Below, piece after piece: positions 1 through 7,898 of a DNA stretch of 14,179 nucleotides. The notes under the pieces are model-generated. The model did not search any database. It worked only from the letters and a program-made list of their open reading frames with translations, and was not told the origin of the DNA. This stretch comes from DATLSM01 sp049585815 (GTDB lineage Bacteria > Actinomycetota > Thermoleophilia > Solirubrobacterales > 70-9): contig JBAVAR010000099.1 in the NCBI GenBank assembly GCA_049585815.1, forward strand, positions 1 to 14,179. Direction: 5' to 3'. Numbering within the stretch: position 1 is the stretch's first letter; every line of letters starts with the position of its first letter. The position numbers were made by a program, and so were the translations under genes.

Positions 1-3000
1 GGGCCGAGCCATAGGCGGCGAGCGCCGCCGCGGGCCGCGGGGGGAAGGAGCGGGCAACCATATGGTGGACAAGGTCATATGCCGCCTCTTCTTCTCGCTG
101 GGGCACCGGCGAGGTGCCGCTGGGGGGCGTCGGCTGCCCCACCGCAGGCGGCGCCGGCGGCACGATCGGGACCACCGGCGTGGCGTAGACCGGCGGCGGT
201 ACAAAGGGGGTTGCCACAGCGAGCAACGGCGCCGGAACGACGGGGGCGTGTACCACCGCCGGTGACGGAGCGGACGCCGGAGGCGGCGGCGGCGGGGGCG
301 GAAAGGGCGCCGGACTTCCCGCCGGCAGCGGAGCGGGACCCGGAGGCGGGGTAGTTGTGACTGCAACTTCGTGGATCGGCTGATTGGTCAGAGGAGTCGT
401 CCCGCAGGGGCGCTGGACTGCTCCGCCAAGCACGGTCACCTTCTCTGAGTAGGCGAGGCCGCCGGTGGAGACCGTGACCGTCGTCGTGCCGGCGTTAAAA
501 GCACAGAGCAGGCCAGAGTGCGGGTCGAGCACAGGCTTTTCGTTGACCAGCAGCACGTTGCGGGGATTGGGCGAGCCGGGATCGGACTCGACGAAGTCGG
601 CGATGTCGGGATTGGATGAGGAGAAGCTGTATTCGGGGAAGATTCCCGAGGCGCATCTCGTGCCCTGGCACTCGGTAGGGATCGGCACATAGGGGTCGGG
701 CCTGATCCCTTCACAGGTTCCGGGGGCAAAGTTGCCGCTGCACTCCCCCCCCGCCAAGGGCCGGCGGGCGAGGGCGTCAAAGAGCGCCGGGTGGCTGCGG
801 CGCAGCAGGGTGCCGTCGGTCGCATCGATCGCAAGGGCGCCGATGTCGGGGATCAGGCGAGCGCTCACCGGCGCCACGTTGGTCGCCGCGTTTCGCTGGG
901 TCACGTTCACCGAGGCCAGCAGGAAGCCGCTGGCGCCGACAAAGTCGGTTTCCTGTGGGCGCTGGGGAACCAGATAACCGAGGGTTCCACTGCCGAAGGC
1001 GGGGATCGAGCGCCCGCCAGCGGTCAGCTGGTAGGTGCGGTTCTGTTCGGGATAGTCGAAGAAGTAGGCAGAAGCACCGCTGGGGCGGCCACTCACAGCA
1101 CAGCCCTGGGGGTGGGCGCCGTCGACCAGAATCGGCACCACCTCCGAGGCGTCTTCGGCGGCGTTCGGCGCCTCGCCGGCGAGGTCGCGGTCCCCGACCA
1201 CGATCGCCGGCGTGCTCTTTGCCCCTGCTTCGGCGAGCTGCCCCGCCAACCAGCAGCGCTGCGGCGCGCCCAACGTCGGGGCCGAGTAGTCGAGCACGAT
1301 CACCCGCACCGCCCCCCCCGCACCCGCCGAATCAAAGGAGTAATAACCCTGGCCGGGTCCGGCGTCAGACAGCGGTTCGACACCGGTGCCCGGCGGCGCG
1401 CTGCCAAGTGGGGCTCCAAAGCCCGCGAAGGCCGCCGCGAAGGTTGCCAGCGAACCCTTGCCGTCAATGTCTGAGGAGGCGGGCGCGGCGAATGCGGGCA
1501 GCGAGCCCGCCGCCGAACCCAACCGCCGGGCGTAGGCGCCCTCCTCGCGACCGAAGGCGAGCGGCCCGATCTCGGCGGCGAGGCGTTCAGAGGAATTCGG
1601 GCCCTTGCCTTCGGCGACACTTTGGCCGGTGTAGAGGAAAGCGTGCAGTCCGGCGATTCCCGCCGCCCTGCCCACCGCGGCGCGCAGCCAGACATCGGGG
1701 CCGATCCCCGTTCCGGAGAGATCAGCGCACGGCCCAGCGCACTGCGCGTTGCCGCCGATCGCAAAGCTTGCCATGCCGGATTCGGCCCCGACCGGCGCTT
1801 CGGTGGCGTTTGACGGCGGGGTGGCCTGCGTGCCGTAGCGCATCACCCCGGCGGTCTGGATCGCAGCGCCCTCAAACCCCAGCGAGGTGCCGGTTTCCCC
1901 ACCCACGGCCCAGCCCTGGCTGCCATCGGGGCTGATCAGCAGGGCCAGCATCGGGTCGGGGCGGCGGGGCAGGTCATAAAGGCCCTGGCCAGCCACCTTG
2001 GGCGGCAGCGGGTAGTCCTGATGCTCTTCATCACGCCACCCGTTCGCGATCTGGCGCGTCACAAAACCGCTTCCCGGGAGTGGATAAGGGGAGGTTAGGA
2101 GTGGCGCCTGGCCGGGAGGCGGTTGGTCAAAGACCTGTTCTTCATCGGTCCCCAGGTCGACTTCGCCCTCCCCCAGCGCACCCTCCCTAGGGGAGACCGA
2201 GACAACCGCGCGCACCTGGCCGCCTTCGCGAAACGCCGCCAGCGCAGCCGGGTAACCGGTAGGCCCGCTTGGCGCCGCCTGCCAGGGGGTCGCGGGCCCT
2301 TCGCGCTCGATCAGCGTGTCTTCACCGGATCCCGTTTCTTCTTCGGAGACGATCGCAGCACCCCCGTCGGGAAGCCCGGCGACCCGCTCGGGAACCGCGC
2401 CGGCGAGCGCCTCCTTTGCGCCTTGGTCGGCCTTCCAGCCCGAGCCATCGTTGACCAGGACTCCGCCGCTGTATGTGGGCCTTGCCCCGCCCATTTGGAC
2501 GGGCATCTTGTAGGTCGCGATCGCCTCTTCGCCGGCGAAGGCGATCGAGGTGAAATTGACTTCGGGGTTGACCGCAGCTGGGAGCTTTTCCTGGGTCCAC
2601 TGGCGCCCGAAACCAAGCAGCACCCCCTGCTTGCCGACGGCATAACCGCGATTTGGATCGTTCGGGTCAAAGGCGATCCCGGTGAAATTGGCACGGGCGA
2701 GATTGGGTGGCTCGCCGGGGTCGGGCGCCCACAGTTCGGTCGCCTTCTGCCACACCCACATCGCGGCGCCGTCGCCGACCGCATAGGCGCGGCCCGTTTC
2801 GGGCCAAGCGACCGCGCGCAGGGTCGGCGTCGCGCGGGCGCCGGATCCGCTCAGAAGCGATTCGGCGATCCAGCCCTGGCCGGAGATGTAGCGGGCCACC
2901 TCGCCGTCGGCCCCCACCGCGAGCGCTTCGGAGCCAAGGGCGCCGACCGGGGCGCCGGGCTGGGCGGCGATCGCGGTCAGGGGACGGCGAAACGGAACAG

Positions 3001-4348
3001 GCCAGGATGCCAGTCGGTCCGGTTCTGGAGAGCGGGTGAGGTGGACCGGCGGAGTGGCCCCCAGCCAACCTTCACCCGATTCTTCAAGCGCTGCCCCTTC
3101 GGCGGCGCCGGCGTTGCCGCCCGCCAGTGACTCGCGCGTGAAGGTGGTCCCTTCCAGCTCGAGGACTGCCCCCTCTCCCAAACCGGTGATCTCGCGCTTG
3201 CCGTAGGGCTCCGATGAGCCTTCTGCAGACCAGGCGAAACTGCGCCCGCCCCCCGCCGCCAGTTCGGAGCCCAGTTCATAGGTGCAAAGTTCTCCGGCTT
3301 CCGGCAGGTCACACCAGGAACCCGTCACCTTGCCTTCGCCGATGTCGTAGTAGAGGGTCGCATCGCTCCCTTCCCCACCGGCGCTCAGCCTGGCGTCCAC
3401 CCAGACCCCGGTGGGGGTGACGGTGAGCGGCTGGCCGGCGGTGCGGGCGGCGACGGTGACGGTGAGCGGCGGGGCCGGAGACGGTTGGGGAAATGAGGGA
3501 GCCGCCTGCGCGTAAAGCGCGCCGAGCGACCCTCCCAGGCGCTGCTGGCGCCAGACCGCTTCCCCGCCCGGGCCGCCGCCCGCTTCGCGCGAGAAGAGCT
3601 CAATCCCTTCACCGGAAACCGCCCCCTTGGCCAAGAGCCAGGCATTTTCGGTGCCGGTGGCGTCGATCGCCAGCGCGTGGAAGGAGGAGGACGGCGCCGT
3701 GCAACTGGGTCCGGCCGCGAAGCCGCTGCAGATCGGCTCGCGCTGCCAGCTCGCGCCGTCATAGCCGAGCACCGCTTCGGGGGCCACCCCGCCTTCGACC
3801 GCGGGGACGACAAATGCACCGGTCCCCCCGCCGGGCTCTTCGACCGCCACATCGAGTACGCCGGCGGAGCCTTCGCCAGAAAAGAGCGACTCTCCGGAGT
3901 GCAGCTGGGCACCGGGCTGGGGGACGGCATGCAGATTCCCGCCCGGATTGCGGACGATCAGCATCTGTTCGGATTCGGTCTGGGCGAGTACAGCCACACC
4001 GCCCGCCGGGGTCGTGCGCCCGGCGAGTGCGCCGGGGGCGAATTCAAGTTCGCCAAGCGGCTGTTCGCCGGGGCCAAAGGGGCCCGGCATCGTTTCCCAG
4101 CCGTTGGAGTCGGTGTAGCGGACGATCTTCGGTCGGCCTCTGGCGAGTGCCCAGGCCTCGCCGGGAGCCTCCTGCGGTGAGACGCCGAGAAAGCGCCCGG
4201 CGGGAGAGCCGAAGACCGGCTGCGCGACCAGTTCTCCGCCGGCCGCACCGGCGCCAGCCGGCCGCGCCCAGAGAACGCCGAGGACAAGCGCCGCAAAGAA
4301 GGCGAAGAAGAGCAGGCCGCGGGAACGGCGGGGTCCGCGGACGCTCAT
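1..4348 (-). CDS. Giant secreted blade / degenerate phosphoesterase / Ig-like protein (partial, C-terminus off the left edge)
   Basis: Translating the minus strand from ATG 4348 gives 1449 codons with no stop, and the frame stays open at base 1, so the C-terminus is missing. Residues 1-35 are a signal peptide (RRSR, then a hydrophobic run, cleavage near AGAGA). Residues 60-840 hold scattered propeller-like blades with an AVG-x-x-G core (around 476, 522, 569, 813). Residues about 850-1110 resemble a calcineurin-type metallophosphoesterase: AFLYTGQSV (903-911), FAAPASSD (953-960), YYSFDS (1002-1007), VRVIVLD (1014-1020), AIVVGDRDL (1048-1056). The expected GD, GNHD and GH metal ligands read GQ, SSD and GD, so it is probably not an enzyme. 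Residues about 1240-1313 look BIG2-like (SSNPDIADF, NAGTTTVTV), followed by proline-rich sequence (1333-1412). The start overlaps the upstream stop (ATGA) and has AAGGGGAAGG upstream. Function unknown; probably a surface scaffold or binding protein. Confidence 0.88.
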   Translation of the reverse strand, partial: MSVRGPRRSRGLLFFAFFAALVLGVLWARPAGAGAAGGELVAQPVFGSPAGRFLGVSPQEAPGEAWALARGRPKIVRYTDSNGWETMPGPFGPGEQPLGELEFAPGALAGRTTPAGGVAVLAQTESEQMLIVRNPGGNLHAVPQPGAQLHSGESLFSGEGSAGVLDVAVEEPGGGTGAFVVPAVEGGVAPEAVLGYDGASWQREPICSGFAAGPSCTAPSSSFHALAIDATGTENAWLLAKGAVSGEGIELFSREAGGGPGGEAVWRQQRLGGSLGALYAQAAPSFPQPSPAPPLTVTVAARTAGQPLTVTPTGVWVDARLSAGGEGSDATLYYDIGEGKVTGSWCDLPEAGELCTYELGSELAAGGGRSFAWSAEGSSEPYGKREITGLGEGAVLELEGTTFTRESLAGGNAGAAEGAALEESGEGWLGATPPVHLTRSPEPDRLASWPVPFRRPLTAIAAQPGAPVGALGSEALAVGADGEVARYISGQGWIAESLLSGSGARATPTLRAVAWPETGRAYAVGDGAAMWVWQKATELWAPDPGEPPNLARANFTGIAFDPNDPNRGYAVGKQGVLLGFGRQWTQEKLPAAVNPEVNFTSIAFAGEEAIATYKMPVQMGGARPTYSGGVLVNDGSGWKADQGAKEALAGAVPERVAGLPDGGAAIVSEEETGSGEDTLIEREGPATPWQAAPSGPTGYPAALAAFREGGQVRAVVSVSPREGALGEGEVDLGTDEEQVFDQPPPGQAPLLTSPYPLPGSGFVTRQIANGWRDEEHQDYPLPPKVAGQGLYDLPRRPDPMLALLISPDGSQGWAVGGETGTSLGFEGAAIQTAGVMRYGTQATPPSNATEAPVGAESGMASFAIGGNAQCAGPCADLSGTGIGPDVWLRAAVGRAAGIAGLHAFLYTGQSVAEGKGPNSSERLAAEIGPLAFGREEGAYARRLGSAAGSLPAFAAPASSDIDGKGSLATFAAAFAGFGAPLGSAPPGTGVEPLSDAGPGQGYYSFDSAGAGGAVRVIVLDYSAPTLGAPQRCWLAGQLAEAGAKSTPAIVVGDRDLAGEAPNAAEDASEVVPILVDGAHPQGCAVSGRPSGASAYFFDYPEQNRTYQLTAGGRSIPAFGSGTLGYLVPQRPQETDFVGASGFLLASVNVTQRNAATNVAPVSARLIPDIGALAIDATDGTLLRRSHPALFDALARRPLAGGECSGNFAPGTCEGIRPDPYVPIPTECQGTRCASGIFPEYSFSSSNPDIADFVESDPGSPNPRNVLLVNEKPVLDPHSGLLCAFNAGTTTVTVSTGGLAYSEKVTVLGGAVQRPCGTTPLTNQPIHEVAVTTTPPPGPAPLPAGSPAPFPPPPPPPPASAPSPAVVHAPVVPAPLLAVATPFVPPPVYATPVVPIVPPAPPAVGQPTPPSGTSPVPQREEEAAYDLVHHMVARSFPPRPAAALAAYGSA

Positions 4349-5979
4349 TTGCCCGCCTTCCCCTTGATCGCGTGCGCCTGGATATCGAGCTTGGTCGGCC
4401 AGCGCTTGGGGTCAAGGCGCAGGCGCAGACTGCGCTGCCCCTTGGCCATCGTGTAGCGCGGGGTCTCGGCGACGACCCGCCGCCTCCGCTCCGCTACAAG
4501 CCGGACGTGCGCCCTGTGGCGGAGCACGAAGCTCAGTTCCAGCACCGATCCGCCGATCAGCCGCTGGTGGACCTTGGCCAGCAGCGTCCGGGAATGCTTC
4601 GGCGGCGGTGGTTCTTCTTCGTTTGGCGTCGGCGTGCCTTCGGTTGAGGAATTTTCACCGGAGTTATCTTCGGGCAGCGAGATCGGCGCTACGCTGGGCA
4701 GGCTTTCATCGGGAGGGCGGTAGGAGACCAGGGTGTGCAGGGCCGGGTCGGTGTTCTGCGGCAGGCTGGTGCCGAGGTGAAAGAGCCAACCATCTTCGGT
4801 CGCCATCCAGCACTGTTCGGCGGCTGGGCATGCGATCGGCCCGGCGGGCCCCTTGCGGCCGATCCCTTCCCCCGGGGCAGGCAATAGGGTCGGTGGGTCG
4901 ACCTTGCCGTCGGCGTGGATGCGGGTGAGGCGCGCCGGGGAGGACGCTTCATCGGAAGGTTCGCTGAAGGAGACCCAGGCGTCCTCACCACCCGGATCGG
5001 CGGCGGCGCCATCGACCCGGTCCCCTGGCGCAAAGGATCCACTCCCTTCCAGGGAGACCTGTTCAAAGCCCCCACCGCCAAGGCGCAGTGCAGTCACCGC
5101 CGCCGGTTCGGCTTCAGCCCCCGCGATCGCCCACAGTTCTTCGCCATCGCCCGCCAGGCGAAAGCCCTGAAGCTGGCTCGGCTTGGCGGCGCCGCTCCCG
5201 TAGGAGATCGGCTGTTCGGGTTCCAACGGAATGAAGTAATCGGTCGCTGCCCCTTCGAAGAGCTGGTGCAGAAAGCTGGGTTGGGTGGCCGACTCCGCCG
5301 GCGCGATATCGCCTTCGCGGACCTCGACTCCCTCATAGAGGTTTCCTCCGTGAAAGGCGAGACTCGTGACCGAGCGCCCGGGGTCTTCAATTTCGGGCTG
5401 GGGGGCGGTCAGCGAGGGAACCGCGGTCAGCGAGGTCCCGTCCCAGTGCAGGTGGAAGGCGCCGACGTTGGTCGTGCCCGGCAACCGTTCGCCGGCAAAC
5501 CAGCAATCGTCGGGACCCGAGCAGGCCGCTGCGTCCAGCGGCAGGTAGGACTTGGCCACGCCGACGGGCTCGGCGTAGGAGGCAACAACCTTGCCAGCTT
5601 CGAAGTGACAGAGGGAGATGTGGTGGGGCGGGGCGCTGCCCGTCTGCTGACCGGCGGGCTGGTCAGAGATGGTCCAGAAGTCATCGGGCCCCGCCCACGC
5701 GATCCGCCCTTCGTGGCCGCCGCAGACGGTCGAGTAGCGATACCAGCCGGTGCCGTCATAGGCGTAGAGGCCGGCCGGGTTGCCGCCGTTGCCGGCCGTT
5801 ATCAGCATCCCCTCATTTGGCGCCCAGAACTCGATATCGCCGATTTCGCCGAGCGCTGAGGGGACTCCGATCCCGGCGGCAACGGGCTGCTCGGAATGCC
5901 ATTCTGAGGCGCTCGCCGCTGCGGGAGTGAGCGCCAAACCGGCCATGGAGAGGAGAAGAAGCAGGCCAGAGCGTCTCAC
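4345..5979 (-). CDS. Secreted Cys-paired blade-repeat protein with basic C-terminal beta domain
   Basis: A 544-residue protein starting at GTG 5979. The GTG is favoured because its GTGA overlaps the stop of the upstream gene and a perfect GGAGGT lies five bases before it. Residues 1-24 are a signal peptide (hydrophobic LLLLLSMAGLAL, cleavage near ASA). The body has propeller-like blades. Two share a disulfide-type motif: AACSGPDDCWFAGE (151-164) and IACPAAEQCWMATE (382-395). A low-complexity acidic/proline linker (about 434-461) leads to a basic beta-rich domain at 464-540 (LELSFVLRHRAHVRLVAE, then LRLRLDPKRWPTKL), ending in KGKAGK. It lies fourth in the operon and overlaps the giant gene by four bases. 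I cannot name the family; the repeats suggest ligand-binding propeller geometry outside the cell. Nothing catalytic is visible. Confidence 0.87.
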   Translation of the reverse strand: MRRSGLLLLLSMAGLALTPAAASASEWHSEQPVAAGIGVPSALGEIGDIEFWAPNEGMLITAGNGGNPAGLYAYDGTGWYRYSTVCGGHEGRIAWAGPDDFWTISDQPAGQQTGSAPPHHISLCHFEAGKVVASYAEPVGVAKSYLPLDAAACSGPDDCWFAGERLPGTTNVGAFHLHWDGTSLTAVPSLTAPQPEIEDPGRSVTSLAFHGGNLYEGVEVREGDIAPAESATQPSFLHQLFEGAATDYFIPLEPEQPISYGSGAAKPSQLQGFRLAGDGEELWAIAGAEAEPAAVTALRLGGGGFEQVSLEGSGSFAPGDRVDGAAADPGGEDAWVSFSEPSDEASSPARLTRIHADGKVDPPTLLPAPGEGIGRKGPAGPIACPAAEQCWMATEDGWLFHLGTSLPQNTDPALHTLVSYRPPDESLPSVAPISLPEDNSGENSSTEGTPTPNEEEPPPPKHSRTLLAKVHQRLIGGSVLELSFVLRHRAHVRLVAERRRRVVAETPRYTMAKGQRSLRLRLDPKRWPTKLDIQAHAIKGKAGK

Positions 5980-7898
5980 CGCCGACCTCCGTGCCCGCCG
6001 CGATGAACGTGGAAGCGGACTTCTAGCTCGCCATGCAGGGGCCTCCCCCCCGCTCCGCGGAAGGCGACCCGGGCAGTCGCGTAGAGACCTTCCCGGGAGC
6101 GCGCCAGGCGGCGGTAGCGGCGTGGCAGCACCAGGTTCAGCGCCGCTGGGCCAGCGGAGGTGACGGCCGCCCGCATCGCATCGAGCCGTCGCGGCGGCTC
6201 GCCGGGGACGAGCGCGGTTTCGACCCGCGCCCGCAGCGAGCCGGCGCCTGGCACCGTCGCCACCAGCCGTACAGCCCCATCGGCGAGCGAGGATGCGCTG
6301 AGAGAGAGTTGCCAGTGGGGCTCTATGGCAAGCGGCGGTGGTGGTGGTGAGATGCTGACCGCGCCAGGCCCGCGCTGGGCTTCACTGTCTTCCAGCACGA
6401 AGACATCGCTGGCTTCGTTGCCGTCGCCTTGGACCAGGTTCGATGCGGTCGAGGCAAACGCGATCTGGTCGCCGCCGAAGGAGGGAGAGGTGGCGCCGTA
6501 GCCCGCCTGGCCAGACTCGTTGGGGGCAAGTGAGGGTTCTTCGGTCCCACCATCACCGTGGGTCAGTCGCTGGAGAGTCTCGCCTTCGAGGCCGATCAGG
6601 TATAGCTCGACCAGGCCGAGCGAGCTCGGCGGAGAGCTGACCAGATTCGGCGGTGCCAGCGGGAATTGCTGGCGCGCGGTGGCGAAGGTGATCCGCTTGC
6701 CATCGGCGGAGATCGCGAGGTCATAGATATGACCGTTGAGCGGGACGTATGGTTCGCGGTTGATCACGGCTGCCGGGTTGTTGGTGTTGACCGCCACCTC
6801 GCGAGTGAGCTGGCGTACGGCCTGGATCCGGCTCAGCCCTTCACTCATATCGACCACGAAGACATTGCTGGCTTCGGTCGGGTTGCCGATCAGTGCCACG
6901 GTGCTGCCGTCGGCGCTCAGCTGCGGGACGCCGTCGACCCCAGGAACTCCAAGCCAGCCCTCGGCGGCGTTGAGATCCGTGTTCTTCTCCGTCAGGTCAG
7001 AGAGGGGATTCGAGGGTTCACCGCCGACGATCCGCCGCGTCGGCGCTTGCGGACCGTCGGCAACCCGCCGCCAGAGCGGCTCGTCATAGGGGTAAGTGCT
7101 GGCGCTGTCCTCTTCAGAGATCGCCCGAGCTTCACCGGCGAGCAGCGGGACCTGTTCTTGGAGATCCGCGCCGAGCCAGGCGACCGTTGTTCCGTCGGAG
7201 CTGAGCGCCGCACCGTCCAGCAGCGGCAGCGAGGGCATGTCGAGTACCGCACCTCCGGGAACAGGCACACCTGGTTCCATCGCACCTGTTTCCGAGTTGC
7301 GCCGAACGCTGACCAGCGTCGTCCTCCGTTCGTCGAGGTCGCGCAGATATACCTGGCCGCCGTTGATGAATACGACTTTGCGCCCGTCGGCGCTCAGGGC
7401 CATCCGTGGCGAGGCGAGGGAGCCCCCGCTCAGCGCCTGCGAGGAACCTTCCCCCACCGAGGCCAGTTCGTAGGTCGGGGGAGAGGTGCTCATGTCGGCA
7501 ACGTAGACATCACTGGAGTGCGGTTCGGTGTCCTCGGCGGGATCTAGCGGGGCGCTTGTGGTGAAGCTGACGTAGCGCCCGTCGGCTGAGATCGAGGGAG
7601 CCCTCGCGTCGGCGGCGGACTCTTCTTCTTCTTCGTAAGCGCTGCCGGCCGCGACCGTGGCCACTTCGCCAGTTTCTAGGTCCTTGCGAAAGACGCCCCG
7701 CCGGCCGTCGATCGTGCCCTGGAAAGCCAGATAACGGCCGTCTGCGCTGATCTCCGGAGCCAGGGCTTCTTCGGCCTGTTCGGTGGCGCTCTTGGAGACG
7801 AGCTGGATCGGACCGAGTTCTGCCGCCGCGGACCCGGCGCAGAGTAGCGATAGGAGAACCCCACCCAGCGCTGCAGCGATCCACCGCCAGATCCTCAT
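5976..7898 (-). CDS. Secreted TolB-like WD40/PD40 beta-propeller protein
   Basis: A 640-residue protein starting at ATG 7898, whose ATGA overlaps the upstream gene's stop. Residues 1-26 are a signal peptide (MRIWRWIAAALGGVLLSLL, cleavage near SAAA). At least seven PD40-type strands with the S-x-D-G-x-x-V/I-x-F signature are visible: EISADGRYLAFQ (49-60), SISADGRYVSF (102-112), ALSADGRKVVF (168-178), ALSSDGTTVAWLG (231-243), QLSADGSTVALIG (326-338), AISADGKRITFAT (395-407) and SPSFGGDQIAFAS (471-483). Between them lie repeat partners such as DVYVADMS, NVFVVDMS and DVFVLEDS. This is the beta-propeller of TolB-type periplasmic or secreted proteins, usually a protein-protein or ligand binding platform. 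After a proline run (518-522) comes a basic C-terminal beta domain of about 110 residues without a name I recognise. The true TolB N-terminal domain is absent, so I do not call it tolB. Confidence 0.9.
   Translation of the reverse strand: MRIWRWIAAALGGVLLSLLCAGSAAAELGPIQLVSKSATEQAEEALAPEISADGRYLAFQGTIDGRRGVFRKDLETGEVATVAAGSAYEEEEESAADARAPSISADGRYVSFTTSAPLDPAEDTEPHSSDVYVADMSTSPPTYELASVGEGSSQALSGGSLASPRMALSADGRKVVFINGGQVYLRDLDERRTTLVSVRRNSETGAMEPGVPVPGGAVLDMPSLPLLDGAALSSDGTTVAWLGADLQEQVPLLAGEARAISEEDSASTYPYDEPLWRRVADGPQAPTRRIVGGEPSNPLSDLTEKNTDLNAAEGWLGVPGVDGVPQLSADGSTVALIGNPTEASNVFVVDMSEGLSRIQAVRQLTREVAVNTNNPAAVINREPYVPLNGHIYDLAISADGKRITFATARQQFPLAPPNLVSSPPSSLGLVELYLIGLEGETLQRLTHGDGGTEEPSLAPNESGQAGYGATSPSFGGDQIAFASTASNLVQGDGNEASDVFVLEDSEAQRGPGAVSISPPPPPLAIEPHWQLSLSASSLADGAVRLVATVPGAGSLRARVETALVPGEPPRRLDAMRAAVTSAGPAALNLVLPRRYRRLARSREGLYATARVAFRGAGGRPLHGELEVRFHVHRGGHGGRR
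5980..5990 (-). promoter_or_regulatory. Ribosome binding site for the GTG start at 5979
   Basis: On the minus strand GGAGGT occupies 5990-5985, five bases before GTG 5979, inside the end of the upstream coding sequence. This perfect match to the anti-Shine-Dalgarno decides the unusual GTG start and indicates coupled re-initiation. Confidence 0.8.

Noticed and set aside
2123..3130. 335-codon plus-strand ORF, and similar long plus ORFs at 955-1935, 3493-4647, 4915-5859 and 6666-7547
   Set aside because: They lie antisense to continuous minus-strand genes with signal peptides and domain motifs. Their products are Arg/Gly/Pro-rich without recognisable domains, as expected from reverse frames at high GC.
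1300..3930. Short minus-strand ORFs at 1300-1764, 2311-2784, 2667-3068 and 3385-3930
   Set aside because: They are in other frames than the giant open gene starting at 4348, which covers the whole stretch and shows coherent domain signatures.
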